In this document: in pieces, positions 10,449 through 20,066 of the stretch | How the letters are laid out: each line of letters starts with the position of its first letter | Position numbering within the stretch: position 1 is the first letter of the stretch | Source: Rhizobiaceae bacterium | GTDB taxonomy: Bacteria > Pseudomonadota > Alphaproteobacteria > Rhizobiales > Rhizobiaceae | Direction of reading: 5' to 3' | NCBI GenBank assembly: GCA_028279875.1 | Contig: JANQMU010000132.1 | Coordinates: 1 to 64,000 of the forward strand | DNA length: 64,000 bases | Made by a program: the position numbers and the translations under genes | Notes under the pieces: generated by a model | The model's database searches: none | Seen by the model: only the letters and a program-made list of their open reading frames with translations | Told to the model about the DNA's origin: nothing

Positions 10449-11495
10449 TCAGGCCGACCAGCCGGTCAGTTTGAGAACAAAGGCAACGATCACGACCATC
10501 GCCAGCGAGATGGGCAGGAACACCTTCCATCCCAGCCGCATGAGCTGGTCATAGCGGTAGCGCGGCACGAAAGCCTTGACCATCGAGAACATGAAAAAGA
10601 CGAAACAGACCTTGAGGACAAACCAGATGATGCCAGGCACCCAGTTGAGGAACCACACATCGACCGGCGGCAGCCAGCCGCCAAGGAACAGGATCGTCGT
10701 CAGCGCGCACATCAGGACGATGGCCGCATATTCGCCGAGCATGAACATCATATACGGGGTCGAGCCATATTCGACCATGAACCCGGCGACCAGTTCCGAT
10801 TCAGCCTCCGGCAGATCGAAGGGCGGCCGGTTGGTCTCGGCCAGGGCCGAGATGAAAAAGATGATGAACATCGGAAACAGCGCCAGCCAGTGCCAGTCCA
10901 GCAGGGAATTGGGAAGGCCAAGACGGGTGCCCAGGCCGTCCTGCTGGGACAGCACGATATCCGTCAGGTTCAGGGAGCCGACGCACAGCAGCACCGTGAT
11001 GATCACGAACCCGATGGAGACCTCATAGGAGACCATCTGCGCGGCCGACCGCAGGGCGCCGAGAAACGGGTATTTCGAGTTGGACGCCCAGCCGCCCATG
11101 ATGACGCCATAGACCTCCAGCGATGAAATCGCGAAAACATAGAGGATGCCGACATTGATGGAGGCAATCGCCCAGCCGTCGGCCACCGGGATCACCGCCC
11201 AGGCCGCCAGCGCCAGGGTGACGGATACCAGCGGCGCCAGCAGGAACACGCCCTTGTTGGCCCCGGCCGGAATGACCGGTTCCTTGAAGACGAATTTCAA
11301 CAGGTCGGCAAAGGACTGGAACAATCCAAACGGACCGACCACATTGGGCCCGCGGCGCAACTGCACCGCCGCCCAGATCTTGCGGTCCGCATAAAGGACA
11401 TAGGCGATGAACAGCAGCAACAAGATCAGCAGCACAAGGGATTGCCCGATCATGATCGCCGTGGGCCAGACATAGGTTGAGAGGAATGATTCCAT
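10449..11495 (-). CDS. nuoH: NADH-quinone oxidoreductase subunit H
   Basis: NuoH is the eight-helix membrane subunit that forms much of the quinone-binding chamber of complex I. The start used, [15 protein letters not shown], gives 348 residues as in rhizobial NuoH; an upstream ATG at 11528 adds a basic peptide that overlaps the end of nuoG and is less likely. Conserved segments include [23 protein letters not shown], split here by its known loop, [20 protein letters not shown] (quinone-site loop) and [17 protein letters not shown]-like [12 protein letters not shown] near the end. Confidence 0.97.
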   Translation of the reverse strand: MESFLSTYVWPTAIMIGQSLVLLILLLLFIAYVLYADRKIWAAVQLRRGPNVVGPFGLFQSFADLLKFVFKEPVIPAGANKGVFLLAPLVSVTLALAAWAVIPVADGWAIASINVGILYVFAISSLEVYGVIMGGWASNSKYPFLGALRSAAQMVSYEVSIGFVIITVLLCVGSLNLTDIVLSQQDGLGTRLGLPNSLLDWHWLALFPMFIIFFISALAETNRPPFDLPEAESELVAGFMVEYGSTPYMMFMLGEYAAIVLMCALTTILFLGGWLPPVDVWFLNWVPGIIWFVLKVCFVFFMFSMVKAFVPRYRYDQLMRLGWKVFLPISLAMVVIVAFVLKLTGWSA

Positions 11496-11514
11496 CGTGA
11501 TCAGCGCCCCTCGC

Positions 11515-13599
11515 CTATTCCGCCGCAACCTGGCGCGCCTGGCGCGCCAGCGCCGAGCACTCGGCCATCACCGCCGACGCACGGGCAATCGGGTTGGTGA
11601 GATAAAAGTCGGCCACCGGCGAGACAAAGGCCGCTTCGTCCATTGACGCGCCCTTCCCGGCAAGAGCGGTGATATCGGATGGGTCGCCCGGCACGATCTC
11701 GTCGAACTGGGCGAAATGCGGATGCGCTTCGCACAGGACCGCCCGCAGTTGCGCCAGTGAATCATAGGGCAGCGTGATGCCCAAGACGTCCGAAAGCGCC
11801 CGCAATATGGCCCAGTCCTCCTTCGCCTCGCCGGGCGCGAACGCCGCCCGAAGACCCCGTTGCACGCGACCTTCCGTATTGACGTAGGTTCCGTGTTTTT
11901 CGCTGAACGTGGCACCCGGCAGGATCACATCCGCATGATGGGCGCCGACATCCCCGTGACTGCCGATATAGACGGTGAAGCCGCTCCCGCGCCGTGTCAT
12001 ATCCAGTTCGTCGGCGCCCAGCAGGAAGAGCACATCGCTGTCGCCGAGCATCTCGGCAGCCGATCTGCCGCCAGTGCCCGGCACGAAACCGAGATCGAGA
12101 CCGCCGACACGGCTGGCAGCCGTGTGCAGCACGGCAAACCCGTTCCACTCGGCCCCGACCGCACCGATATCCGCCGCCAGCCTGGCGGCATTGGCCAGCA
12201 CCGCCGCGCCATCCTCGCGCGCCAGCGCACCCTGTCCGACGACAACCATCGGACGCTCGGCCTCTTTGAGCGTCGCATTGAATGGGTGACTGCCGGCGAC
12301 CAGTTCGCCGAGGGTCTTGGGACCGGCACCCAGATAATCATATTCATAGCGCATGTCGACATTCTCGCCGATCACCGCAATCGGAAAATCACCCATGCGC
12401 CACCGCTTGCGGATGCGGGCATTCAGGATGGAGGCCTCAAAGCGCGGATTGGCGCCGATGATCAGCAGTGCATCCGCCTGTTCGATCCCCTCGATCGTCG
12501 GGTTGAACAGATAGCTGGCCCGGCCATGCACCGGGTCGAGCCGGGTCCCGTCCTGCCGGCAGTCCATATGGGGCGAGCCGAGTCTTTCCATCAACTGCTT
12601 GAGCGCGAACATTTCCTCGACGGTCGCCAGGTCCCCGGCAATCGCGCCGACCCGTTCGCCATCGGTCGCTTCGACGGCCTGTTTGACCGCGGCGAAGGCA
12701 TCTTTCCAGCCGACGGCCTCAAGCCGTCCGTCCCGTTTGACATAGGGGCGATCGAGACGCTGCGTTTTCAGGCCATCCCAGACAAACCGCGATTTGTCGG
12801 AGATCCATTCCTCATTGATCGCCTCGTTGATCCGCGGCATGATTCGCATCACCTCGCGACCGCGCGTGTCGACGCGAATGGCACAGCCGCAGGCGTCCAT
12901 GACATCGATGGTCTCGGTCTTGTTCAACTCCCACGGACGCGCCTGGAAGGCGTAGGGTTTGGACGTCAGCGCACCGACCGGGCACAGATCAATGACATTT
13001 CCCTGCAGTTCGGACGTCATCGCCTGTTCGAGATAGGTGGTGATTTCGGCGTCCTCTCCGCGGCCGATCAATCCCAACTCCGAAATGCCGGCAACCTCGG
13101 TGGTGAAGCGGACGCAGCGCGTGCAGTGGATGCACCGGGTCATGATGGTCTTGACCAGCGGTCCGATATATTTGTCTTCCACCGCCCGCTTGTTCTCGTG
13201 AAAGCGCGAGGAATCGACGCCGAATGCCATCGCCTGGTCCTGCAGGTCGCACTCGCCGCCCTGATCGCAGATCGGACAGTCCAGCGGGTGATTGATCAGC
13301 AGGAATTCCATGACGCCTTCGCGGGCCTTCTTGACCATCGGCGTATTGGTGAATACCTCCGGCGGTTCACCGTCGGGCCCCGGACGCAAATCCCGGACGC
13401 CCATGGCGCAGGATGCGGCCGGTTTCGGCGGTCCGCCCTTCACCTCCACAAGGCACATGCGGCAATTGCCGGCAACCGACAGCCGTTCATGAAAACAAAA
13501 ACGCGGGACCTGTGCACCGGCTTCCTCACACGCCTGAAGGAGCGTGTAGTGGTCCGGCACATCAATCTCGTTTCCGTCGACCTTGATCTTTGCCATCAT
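11515..13599 (-). CDS. nuoG: NADH-quinone oxidoreductase subunit G
   Basis: NuoG is the large iron-sulphur subunit of the complex I hydrophilic arm. Taking the start [11 protein letters not shown] gives 694 residues; an ATG further up at 13674 would overlap nuoF and encode an arginine-rich peptide, so it is rejected. The N-terminal ferredoxin domain has [17 protein letters not shown] for the [2Fe-2S] cluster. It is followed by [14 protein letters not shown] with the His-Cys3 type cluster and [10 protein letters not shown] for a [4Fe-4S] cluster. The C-terminal part is the molybdopterin-oxidoreductase-like domain, which binds no cofactor in this family. Confidence 0.97.
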   Translation of the reverse strand: MMAKIKVDGNEIDVPDHYTLLQACEEAGAQVPRFCFHERLSVAGNCRMCLVEVKGGPPKPAASCAMGVRDLRPGPDGEPPEVFTNTPMVKKAREGVMEFLLINHPLDCPICDQGGECDLQDQAMAFGVDSSRFHENKRAVEDKYIGPLVKTIMTRCIHCTRCVRFTTEVAGISELGLIGRGEDAEITTYLEQAMTSELQGNVIDLCPVGALTSKPYAFQARPWELNKTETIDVMDACGCAIRVDTRGREVMRIMPRINEAINEEWISDKSRFVWDGLKTQRLDRPYVKRDGRLEAVGWKDAFAAVKQAVEATDGERVGAIAGDLATVEEMFALKQLMERLGSPHMDCRQDGTRLDPVHGRASYLFNPTIEGIEQADALLIIGANPRFEASILNARIRKRWRMGDFPIAVIGENVDMRYEYDYLGAGPKTLGELVAGSHPFNATLKEAERPMVVVGQGALAREDGAAVLANAARLAADIGAVGAEWNGFAVLHTAASRVGGLDLGFVPGTGGRSAAEMLGDSDVLFLLGADELDMTRRGSGFTVYIGSHGDVGAHHADVILPGATFSEKHGTYVNTEGRVQRGLRAAFAPGEAKEDWAILRALSDVLGITLPYDSLAQLRAVLCEAHPHFAQFDEIVPGDPSDITALAGKGASMDEAAFVSPVADFYLTNPIARASAVMAECSALARQARQVAAE

Positions 13600-13636
13600 G
13601 TGTCCAGTTCTGCGGTTTCCCGCCAGCGAGACCCGC

Positions 13637-14938
13637 CTATTCGGCAGCCTCAAGCACCGGCGCCGTGCCGGCATTGCGCGTATAATCGTCTATCCGTTTT
13701 TCGATCTCCGGCCTGAAATGCCGGATCAGTCCCTGAATCGGCCAGGCCGCTGCGTCACCCAGCGCGCAGATCGTGTGACCCTCGATCTGCTTGGTGACAT
13801 CGAACAGCATGTCGATCTCCTTCTTTTGCGCATTTCCGGTCGCCATGCGCTCCATCACCCGCCACATCCAGCCGGTGCCTTCCCGGCACGGCGTGCATTG
13901 CCCGCAGCTTTCGTGCTTGTAGAAATAGGCCAGGCGGGCGATCGCCCGGATGATATCCGTCGATTTGTCCATGACGATCACGGCGGCCGTTCCGAGACCC
14001 GATTTGAGGTCGCGGAGACTGTCGAAGTCCATCGGACAATCAATCATCTGCTCAGCCGGCACGCAGGGCACCGACGATCCACCCGGAATCACCGCCAGGA
14101 GATTGTCCCAGCCGCCGCGGATGCCGCCGCAATGGCGGTCGATCAGTTCGCGGAACGGGATCGACATCTCCTCTTCGAACGTCGCCGGCTGGTTGACATG
14201 GCCGGAGACGCAAAACAGCTTGGTGCCGTGATTGTTGGGCCGCCCGAACCCGGCGAACCAAGCCCCGCCGCGCCGCAATATGGTCGGCGCCACGGCAATC
14301 GATTCGACATTGTTGACCGTCGTCGGACAGCCATAAAGCCCGACATTGGCTGGAAATGGCGGCTTCAGCCGCGGCTGGCCCTTTTTGCCCTCGAGGCTTT
14401 CGAGCAACGCCGTTTCCTCGCCGCAGATATAGGCGCCGGCGCCGTGATGAACGAAGACATCACAGTCCCAACCGCATTTGCTGTCCTTGCCCAGCAATCC
14501 GGCTTCATAACACTCGTCGATGGCCGCCTGCAGCGCTTCGCGCTCGCGCATATATTCGCCGCGAATATAGATATAGGCGGTGTGGGCGCCCATCGCGAAA
14601 CAGGCAACGACGCATCCCTCGATCAGCGTGTGCGGATCGTTGCGCATGATATCCCGGTCCTTGCAGGTTCCCGGTTCCGATTCATCGGCATTGACCACCA
14701 GATAATGCGGCCGCCCGTCGGATTCCTTCGGCATGAAGGACCATTTCAACCCGGTCGGGAACCCGGCACCGCCGCGTCCGCGCAGGCCGGACGTCTTCAT
14801 CTCGTCGATGATCCAGTCCCGTCCCTTTTTGATCAGCGATCTGGTATTGTCCCAATGGCCGCGCGCCATCGCGCCCTTCAGGCTCTTGTCCTTCAGGCCG
14901 TATATATTGGTGAAGATGCGGTCCTTGTCCTGCAGCAT
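13637..14938 (-). CDS. nuoF: NADH-quinone oxidoreductase subunit F (NADH/FMN)
   Basis: NuoF binds NADH and FMN and is the electron entry point of complex I. The 433-residue protein has the glycine-rich FMN/NADH loop [15 protein letters not shown] near residue 55, the motif [10 protein letters not shown], and the N3 [4Fe-4S] cluster motif [15 protein letters not shown] with its fourth cysteine near [10 protein letters not shown]. It starts 11 bases downstream of nuoE. Its length is the normal one for Hyphomicrobiales. Confidence 0.98.
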   Translation of the reverse strand: MLQDKDRIFTNIYGLKDKSLKGAMARGHWDNTRSLIKKGRDWIIDEMKTSGLRGRGGAGFPTGLKWSFMPKESDGRPHYLVVNADESEPGTCKDRDIMRNDPHTLIEGCVVACFAMGAHTAYIYIRGEYMREREALQAAIDECYEAGLLGKDSKCGWDCDVFVHHGAGAYICGEETALLESLEGKKGQPRLKPPFPANVGLYGCPTTVNNVESIAVAPTILRRGGAWFAGFGRPNNHGTKLFCVSGHVNQPATFEEEMSIPFRELIDRHCGGIRGGWDNLLAVIPGGSSVPCVPAEQMIDCPMDFDSLRDLKSGLGTAAVIVMDKSTDIIRAIARLAYFYKHESCGQCTPCREGTGWMWRVMERMATGNAQKKEIDMLFDVTKQIEGHTICALGDAAAWPIQGLIRHFRPEIEKRIDDYTRNAGTAPVLEAAE

Positions 14939-14949
14939 ACGCTCTTCCT

Positions 14950-15918
14950 TTACCGCGGCTTCTTTCCGAAGACGCGGACATATTCCTCCACACCGCCTTC
15001 GGCCAGGGCTTCGGCCTGCTTGACCCAGTTGTCACGGTCAATGCGTCCCTTGAATTTGAGCTGTCCGTCGACCCAGTCGCGTTCGGCCTTGTCCCATTTG
15101 GCGATCTGCTCCCACTTGAAGATGCCGATGGCATGCAGCATGCCCTCGATCTTCGGACCGACACCCGAAATCATCTTCAAATCGTCGATCTCATCCGGTT
15201 TCTCCATCGCCTGCGGCCTGCTTCCGGCCGACGGCTCGGATGCGGTGTCCGTGGCAGCCGCTTTCTTCGCACGGGTCTTCTTCGCGGCCTTCGGCCTGAC
15301 CGGGACATCCTCGGCCGTCAGCGTGGTCAGTCCGCCAATCGGCGCCGACAGGTGCCGTCCGTTCTGCGGACCCGGGGTCACGGAACCACCATTGCCGGCC
15401 TCGAATGTATCAATAATATCAGCAAGTTGCTCCGGCGTCAGATCCTCATAGGTATCCTTGAAGATCATCACCATCGGCGCGTTGACGCAGGCGCCCTGAC
15501 ATTCGACCTCTTCCCACGAAAGCGTGCCGGCCTCGTTCGTCTGCAACGGTTCGGCAGCGATCTTGTCCTTGCAGACGCGGATCAAATCCTCCGATCCGCG
15601 CAACATGCATGGGGTCGTGCCGCACACCTGGACATGCGCCCGGGTCCCGACAGGCTTCAACTGAAACTGCGTGTAGAAGGTAGCGACTTCGAGGGCGCGG
15701 ATCAACGGCATGCCGAGCATATCGGCGACCGCCTCGATCGCTGCCTTGGTCACCCAGCCATCCTGTTCCTGGGCCCGCATCAGCAACGGTATGACGGCCG
15801 ACTGCTCCCTGCCCTTCGGATACTTCTCGATCGTCGACTTGGCCCACGCAGCATTGTCACGGGAAAAACTGAACCCGTCGGGCTGCACGGCATCATCTGC
15901 AAGTCGGCGTACGGACAT
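14950..15918 (-). CDS. nuoE: NADH-quinone oxidoreductase subunit E with C-terminal helix-hairpin-helix extension
   Basis: NuoE carries the N1a [2Fe-2S] cluster next to NuoF. The thioredoxin-like domain covers about residues 1-175 and has the four ligands Cys99, Cys104, Cys140 and Cys144 (CGTTPC and CQGAC). After it come a low-complexity linker rich in Ala and Lys (about 205-240) and a helix-hairpin-helix-like module at about 246-275 ([15 protein letters not shown]). The total of 322 residues is roughly twice the length of the enterobacterial protein. Such tails occur in rhizobial NuoE proteins; their role is not known to me. The small secreted-protein gene lies 2 bases upstream. Confidence 0.96.
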   Translation of the reverse strand: MSVRRLADDAVQPDGFSFSRDNAAWAKSTIEKYPKGREQSAVIPLLMRAQEQDGWVTKAAIEAVADMLGMPLIRALEVATFYTQFQLKPVGTRAHVQVCGTTPCMLRGSEDLIRVCKDKIAAEPLQTNEAGTLSWEEVECQGACVNAPMVMIFKDTYEDLTPEQLADIIDTFEAGNGGSVTPGPQNGRHLSAPIGGLTTLTAEDVPVRPKAAKKTRAKKAAATDTASEPSAGSRPQAMEKPDEIDDLKMISGVGPKIEGMLHAIGIFKWEQIAKWDKAERDWVDGQLKFKGRIDRDNWVKQAEALAEGGVEEYVRVFGKKPR

Positions 15919-15920
15919 GC

Positions 15921-16181
15921 CTATTCATTCTCTCTGTAGATGGCCCGGCACCGGGAATTGGTGACGGTGACGAACTCGCAGGCATAGGCCGAGTTGTCTT
16001 TCTGCATGAACACGACATATTGCGCGCCATTGGGCGCGGCGGCCTTGATTTCGAATCCGTCCTGAAGAAGCAATCTCATCGTGGTGAAATCACCGCCGCC
16101 GGTCTGGGCCAATACCGTGGAGCCCGCCTGCAGCAGCAGCGGCACCGCTGCCGCCAGGGTGAAAAGGAACTTGTGCCGCAT
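15921..16181 (-). CDS. Small secreted protein of unknown function, inside the nuo operon
   Basis: The 86-residue product has a clear Sec signal peptide: a basic start (MRHKF), a hydrophobic core [15 protein letters not shown], and a likely cleavage site after VLA in STVLAQTGG. The mature part has two cysteines (YACEFV and SRCRAI) that could form one disulphide. The ATG overlaps the nuoD stop (GTGATG junction) and has a good GGAGGT ribosome site 7-12 bases upstream; a GTG one codon earlier is possible. It is placed between nuoD and nuoE with almost no gaps, so it must be co-translated with complex I. I do not recognise a domain. Confidence 0.8.
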   Translation of the reverse strand: MRHKFLFTLAAAVPLLLQAGSTVLAQTGGGDFTTMRLLLQDGFEIKAAAPNGAQYVVFMQKDNSAYACEFVTVTNSRCRAIYRENE

Positions 16182-17371
16182 CACCGGTCCACCTCCCCGA
16201 ATACGATGTCCAGCGACCCCAGGATCGCCGAGACATCCGCCAACATGTGCCCACGGCAGATGAAATCCATGGCTTGAAGATGCGCATAGCCCGGCGCCTT
16301 GATCTTGCAGCGATACGGCCGGTTGCTGCCGTCCGAAACCAGATAGACGCCGAATTCCCCCTTTGGCGCCTCGACCGCGGCATACACTTCGCCCTCCGGC
16401 ACGTGATAGCCTTCGGTGTACAGCTTGAAATGGTGGATCAGCGCTTCCATGGAGCGCTTCATCTCACCCCGCTTCGGCGGCACGAACTTGCCATCGACCG
16501 TCGAAACCGGACCGGTCCGCGCATCGCCCAGCAGGCGCTCGACACATTGTTTCATGATCCGGACCGACTGGCGCATCTCCTCCATGCGGATCAGATACCG
16601 GTCGTAACAATCGCCGTTCTTGCCGATCGGAATATCGAATTCCAGATCGCTGTAGCATTCATAGGGCTGGGCGCGCCGCAGATCCCACGCGGCACCGGAG
16701 CCGCGCACCATGACACCGGAAAAGCCCCAGGCCCAGGCATCATCCAGATCCACAACACCGATGTCGACATTGCGCTGTTTGAAGATCCGGTTGCCGGTCA
16801 GCAGACCGTCGATATCATCGCAGACCTTGAGGAACGGGTCGCACCACTTGCCGATATCCTCCACCAGTTCGGGCGGCAGGTCCTGGTGAACCCCGCCGGG
16901 ACGAACGAAAGCCGAGTGCATGCGCGCACCGCAGGCCCGCTCATAGAACACCATCAGTTTTTCGCGTTCCTCGAACCCCCACAGCGGCGGCGTCAGCGCA
17001 CCGACATCCATCGCCTGTGTGGTGACGTTCAAGAGGTGTGACAGAATCCGGCCGATCTCCGAATACAGCACCCGGATCAACTGTCCGCGTATCGGCACTT
17101 CGGCCCCCATCAGACGTTCCACCGCCAGCGAATAGGCGTGCTCCTGGTTCATCGGCGCGACGTAGTCAAGCCGGTCGAAATAAGGAAGCGCCTGAAGATA
17201 GGTCTTTGTTTCTATGAGTTTTTCCGTACCGCGATGCAGCAGGCCGATATGCGGGTCCACACGCTCGACAATCTCACCGTCCAGTTCCAGTACCAGACGC
17301 AACACGCCATGGGCAGCCGGATGTTGCGGGCCGAAATTGATGTTGAAATTGCGGACATTGTGCTCCGTCAT
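16181..17371 (-). CDS. nuoD: NADH-quinone oxidoreductase subunit D
   Basis: NuoD forms the quinone-reduction site of complex I together with NuoB. The 396-residue protein shows [21 protein letters not shown] at its start, split by family-conserved His residues of the quinone pocket, then [14 protein letters not shown] and the C-terminal DIVFGEVDR ending. It is the separate nuoD form, not the fused NuoCD of enterobacteria. It starts one base after the stop of the GFA-like gene, so the inserted gene is tightly coupled to it. Confidence 0.98.
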   Translation of the reverse strand: MTEHNVRNFNINFGPQHPAAHGVLRLVLELDGEIVERVDPHIGLLHRGTEKLIETKTYLQALPYFDRLDYVAPMNQEHAYSLAVERLMGAEVPIRGQLIRVLYSEIGRILSHLLNVTTQAMDVGALTPPLWGFEEREKLMVFYERACGARMHSAFVRPGGVHQDLPPELVEDIGKWCDPFLKVCDDIDGLLTGNRIFKQRNVDIGVVDLDDAWAWGFSGVMVRGSGAAWDLRRAQPYECYSDLEFDIPIGKNGDCYDRYLIRMEEMRQSVRIMKQCVERLLGDARTGPVSTVDGKFVPPKRGEMKRSMEALIHHFKLYTEGYHVPEGEVYAAVEAPKGEFGVYLVSDGSNRPYRCKIKAPGYAHLQAMDFICRGHMLADVSAILGSLDIVFGEVDR

Positions 17372-17372
17372 G

Positions 17373-17819
17373 TCAGCTGTCCTGCCCGCCGGCGAACATG
17401 GCGAAAACCTCGGCTCCGGTCATTTTCTTCGTTTCGTTCGAAAACGCATAGCAATCCGGCTTTTCATCGATGAAAATTTCAGTCGTGAAACGCATGTCAT
17501 CGATTTCATCAAAGGCGGTCAGGGACACGCTGCACTGGTTCTTTCCGTGCAATTTCCAAAGCAGAGGCGTTCCGCACTTTCGGCAGAAGCCGCGTTCGCC
17601 CCATTCCGATGACCGATAGAGATCATAGTCGTCGTCGCTGTCGAAAACGACACTGTCGCCGCAATCGACCGCAAAGAACGGGCCGGCCGTCCATCGTTGG
17701 CACATGCGGCAGTGGCATACCCCGGCCTCTGCCGCCGGCACAGCAGTAAACTGCACGGCCCCGCAAAGACACCGACCTTTACGGCGAACACCCTCACTGT
17801 CTTTTTGCGCCCCGTTCAT
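17373..17819 (-). CDS. GFA / CENP-V family zinc protein inserted between nuoC and nuoD
   Basis: The 148-residue protein has the complete zinc-ligand set of the glutathione-dependent formaldehyde-activating (GFA, DUF636) fold: Cys17-x-Cys19 with Cys79-x-x-Cys82 for the structural zinc, and Cys35-His-Cys37-x-x-Cys40 for the catalytic-type zinc. The family includes an enzyme proposed to speed formation of S-hydroxymethylglutathione, though most members have no proven activity. It lies 17 bases after nuoC and 1 base before nuoD (TGA-C-ATG), so it is transcribed and probably translationally coupled with complex I genes. The function here is unknown. Confidence 0.9.
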   Translation of the reverse strand: MNGAQKDSEGVRRKGRCLCGAVQFTAVPAAEAGVCHCRMCQRWTAGPFFAVDCGDSVVFDSDDDYDLYRSSEWGERGFCRKCGTPLLWKLHGKNQCSVSLTAFDEIDDMRFTTEIFIDEKPDCYAFSNETKKMTGAEVFAMFAGGQDS

Positions 17820-17836
17820 GGCTTCACCTCACACCG

Positions 17837-18439
17837 TCACTCGCTCGCCTTCTCGTCGCCCGGCAGCACATAGTCGGCTGATTCCCAGGGAGAGAGGAAA
17901 TCGAAATTGCGGTATTCCTGCTTCAACTGAACCGGTTCGTAGACAACCCGCTTGACCTCGTCGTCATAGCGCACTTCGACAAATCCCGTGGTCGGAAAAT
18001 CCTTGCGCAGCGGGTGACCGTCAAAACCGTAATCGGTCAGAATCCGGCGCAGATCCGGATGGCCGGTAAAGAGAATGCCGTAAAGGTCGTAGGCTTCACG
18101 CTCGAACCAGTCGGCGCCGGGGAAGACCGCGGTCGCCGACGGCACTGTTTCGCCCTCGCCGGCTTCGACCTTGACCCGCACGCGGATATTCTGGCGCGGC
18201 GACAGCAGATGATAGACTACATCGAAACGACGCGCCCGGGACGGCCAGTCGACGCCGCATATGTCGGTCAGATTGATGAACTGGCATTGCGCATCATCGC
18301 GCAGGAAAGTCAGAACGCCGACAATCTTCTGGGCGGACGCGCCCAGTGTGAGTTCGTCGAATTTGAGGTCCACCGAAATGATGCCGTCAATGTAGCGCTC
18401 GTTGATATAGGCGGCCAGTTCGCTCAGCGCGTCGTTCAT
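17837..18439 (-). CDS. nuoC: NADH-quinone oxidoreductase subunit C
   Basis: NuoC is a 30-kDa-type peripheral subunit of complex I that contacts NuoD and NuoB. The start [11 protein letters not shown] has a GGAGGC ribosome site 7-12 bases upstream and gives 200 residues. A longer frame reaching 18574 lies inside nuoB and is rejected. The family signature ERE[19 protein letters not shown] is visible ([19 protein letters not shown]), followed by [14 protein letters not shown]. It is the separate form, not fused to NuoD. Confidence 0.97.
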   Translation of the reverse strand: MNDALSELAAYINERYIDGIISVDLKFDELTLGASAQKIVGVLTFLRDDAQCQFINLTDICGVDWPSRARRFDVVYHLLSPRQNIRVRVKVEAGEGETVPSATAVFPGADWFEREAYDLYGILFTGHPDLRRILTDYGFDGHPLRKDFPTTGFVEVRYDDEVKRVVYEPVQLKQEYRNFDFLSPWESADYVLPGDEKASE

Positions 18440-18450
18440 GTTGCCGCCTC

Positions 18451-19032
18451 CTACCGCTCGATCGTTCCGGTGCGCCGGATCTTCTTCTGCAACAGGAGAA
18501 CGCCATAGAGCAGCGCTTCGGCCGTCGGCGGACAGCCCGGCACATAAACATCGACCGGGACGACGCGGTCGCAACCGCGCACCACGGCGTAGGAATAGTG
18601 ATAATAGCCGCCGCCATTGGCGCAGGAGCCCATGGAGATCACATAGCGCGGTTCGGGCATCTGGTCATAGACCTTGCGCAGCGCCGGTGCCATCTTGTTC
18701 GTCAGCGTTCCGGCGACGACCATCACGTCGGACTGGCGCGGCGAGGCCCGCGGCGCAAAACCGAAGCGTTCGGCATCATAGCGCGGCATCGACATCTGCA
18801 TCATCTCGACGGCACAGCAGGCCAGCCCGAACGTCATCCACATCAGCGATCCGGTGCGCGCCCAGTTGATCAGTTCGTCGGTCGAGGTGACCAGAAATCC
18901 CTTGTCGGCCAGTTCATCGTTGAGCCCGCCGAAATAGGGATCGCTGGCCCCGATCGGCTTCCCGCTTGAGGGGTCGACAATGCCGCGGGGCCGCGGGGCC
19001 ACAAGCGTCGAAGGGGTGTCGCCTACTCCCAT
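18451..19032 (-). CDS. nuoB: NADH-quinone oxidoreductase subunit B ([4Fe-4S] N2)
   Basis: NuoB binds cluster N2, the last cluster before quinone. The protein of about 193 residues has the tandem cysteines in [11 protein letters not shown], then [12 protein letters not shown] and VPGCPPTAE, giving the four ligands of N2. The start MGVGDTPS is preferred because the GAAGGGGG stretch just upstream is a good ribosome site; it overlaps the nuoA stop by 10 bases. An ATG 21 bases earlier at 19053 is possible. Confidence 0.97.
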   Translation of the reverse strand: MGVGDTPSTLVAPRPRGIVDPSSGKPIGASDPYFGGLNDELADKGFLVTSTDELINWARTGSLMWMTFGLACCAVEMMQMSMPRYDAERFGFAPRASPRQSDVMVVAGTLTNKMAPALRKVYDQMPEPRYVISMGSCANGGGYYHYSYAVVRGCDRVVPVDVYVPGCPPTAEALLYGVLLLQKKIRRTGTIER

Positions 19033-19388
19033 TCCAGCGCCCCCTTCTTCCATTCATAGACAAAGCCAACCGTCAAAATGGCCAGGAAAACCATCATCGA
19101 CCAGAACCCGAACCAGCCAATATCCCCGAAGGACACGGCCCATGGAAACAGGAACGCCACTTCGAGATCGAAGATGATGAACAGGATCGCCACCAGGTAA
19201 AACCGGATGTCGAACTTCATGCGGGCATCGTCAAAGGCATTGAAACCGCACTCATAGGCCGACAGTTTTTCCGAATCCGGGGCCTTGAAGGCGATAGCGA
19301 AAGGCGCCAGCAGCAGCGCCAGACCGATGACCAGAGAAATACCGATAAAGACCACGATCGGCAGGTATGAACTCAGCAGTTCGGTCAT
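19023..19388 (-). CDS. nuoA: NADH-quinone oxidoreductase subunit A
   Basis: NuoA is a three-helix membrane subunit and the first gene of the complex I operon. The 121-residue protein contains the signature loop [20 protein letters not shown] and then [22 protein letters not shown], split here by its helix, with the conserved Glu and Asp of the quinone-channel loop region. Its C-terminal codons overlap nuoB. About 290 bases of non-coding sequence separate it from tRNA-Asp and should hold the operon promoter. Confidence 0.97.
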   Translation of the reverse strand: MTELLSSYLPIVVFIGISLVIGLALLLAPFAIAFKAPDSEKLSAYECGFNAFDDARMKFDIRFYLVAILFIIFDLEVAFLFPWAVSFGDIGWFGFWSMMVFLAILTVGFVYEWKKGALEWE

Positions 19389-19441
19389 CTTGTCGTCCTT
19401 GCGATATCGCGAATGTTGCAGTCGCGAATTGCCTTAGGCTC

Positions 19442-19469
19442 GGTTTACACAATCAGCCGGTGCAGTCAA
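19442..19469 (-). promoter_or_regulatory. Putative sigma-70-type promoter of the nuo operon
   Basis: On the minus strand a TTGACT hexamer (19464-19469) is followed after 16 bases by TAAACC (19442-19447), about 55 bases upstream of the nuoA start. The -35 box matches the consensus closely; the -10 box is weak. It is the best candidate I found between tRNA-Asp and nuoA, but it is inferred from sequence only. Confidence 0.4.
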
Positions 19470-19578
19470 CGCAAATGGCCCGCGTCACCTTACAATTGCT
19501 CTAAATTGCCCGCCTTCGCGGTGCAACACAAGCTTGCCCGGTTCCGGCACCCCCGGACCGTCAACAGGAAATCTAGAA

Positions 19579-19629
19579 TTCCCGGGCCGGTCGGCAATGG
19601 CCGGACGGCGTTTTTGGGCCGGCCGGGAA
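19579..19629. repeat. GC-rich inverted repeat between nuoA and tRNA-Asp
   Basis: The arm TTCCCGGGCCGG (19579-19590) pairs with CCGGCCGGGAA (19619-19629), giving an 11-pair stem with one bulged base around a 28-base loop that itself contains smaller GC-rich pairings. It lies just downstream of tRNA-Asp on its strand and upstream of nuoA. It may be a processing or termination structure for the tRNA transcript, or a repeat element. No clear T-run follows. Confidence 0.35.
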
Positions 19630-19674
19630 CCCGATTGCTGTCCATTGGACCGAAAAACTTCATTGTAGGGAAAG

Positions 19675-19751
19675 TGGCGCGAGTGACGGGGCTCGAACCC
19701 GCGACCTCCGGCGTGACAGGCCGGCACTCTAACCAGCTGAGCTACACCCGC
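19675..19751 (-). tRNA. tRNA-Asp (GTC)
   Basis: The cloverleaf can be folded completely: acceptor stem GCGGGTG pairing with CACTCGC (one G-T pair), D-arm with AGCTCAGCTGG, anticodon loop CTGTCAC within CCGGC/GCCGG stems, and T-loop TTCGAGC. The discriminator base is G and the CCA end is encoded. The anticodon is GTC, for aspartate. It lies on the minus strand, divergent from the tRNA-Val gene. Confidence 0.97.
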
Positions 19752-19960
19752 GCTCCATTCCGCGCGACGGCGAAACGTGAGCGGTGGATTAAGCCGTTCC
19801 CCGATGACTGTCAAGCACTGATACGACGCTCCGGCAACAATGTGGGGGCAAATATTTCAATCGCCGTACAGGTGTGCAAACGCACCATTTCGTTTCCGGA
19901 AGTCTCTTTTTTCTTGCACTTGTCAGGGTAAGCGCATAAACGGTCCCAAGATTTCCCCAA

Positions 19961-20036
19961 GGGCGGTTAGCTCAGCTGGTAGAGCGCCTCGTTTACACCG
20001 AGGATGTCGGGAGTTCGAGTCTCTCACCGCCCACCA
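19961..20036 (+). tRNA. tRNA-Val (TAC)
   Basis: A full cloverleaf is present: acceptor GGGCGGT pairing with ACCGCCC, D-arm TAGCTCAGCTGG, anticodon stem CCTCG/CGAGG around loop TTTACAC with anticodon TAC (valine), T-loop TTCGAGT, discriminator A and encoded CCA. In related rhizobia tRNA-Val and tRNA-Asp lie between hupB and nuoA, as here, although a MATE gene now separates it from hupB. Confidence 0.97.
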
Positions 20037-20066
20037 CTTTTCCCTGATTTGCGGGGTCAACATACC

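Noticed and set aside
11860-15451. Two long plus-strand open frames opposite nuoG, nuoF and nuoE
   Set aside because: High GC leaves few stop codons on the antisense strand; the composition is unlike real proteins and motifs are absent.
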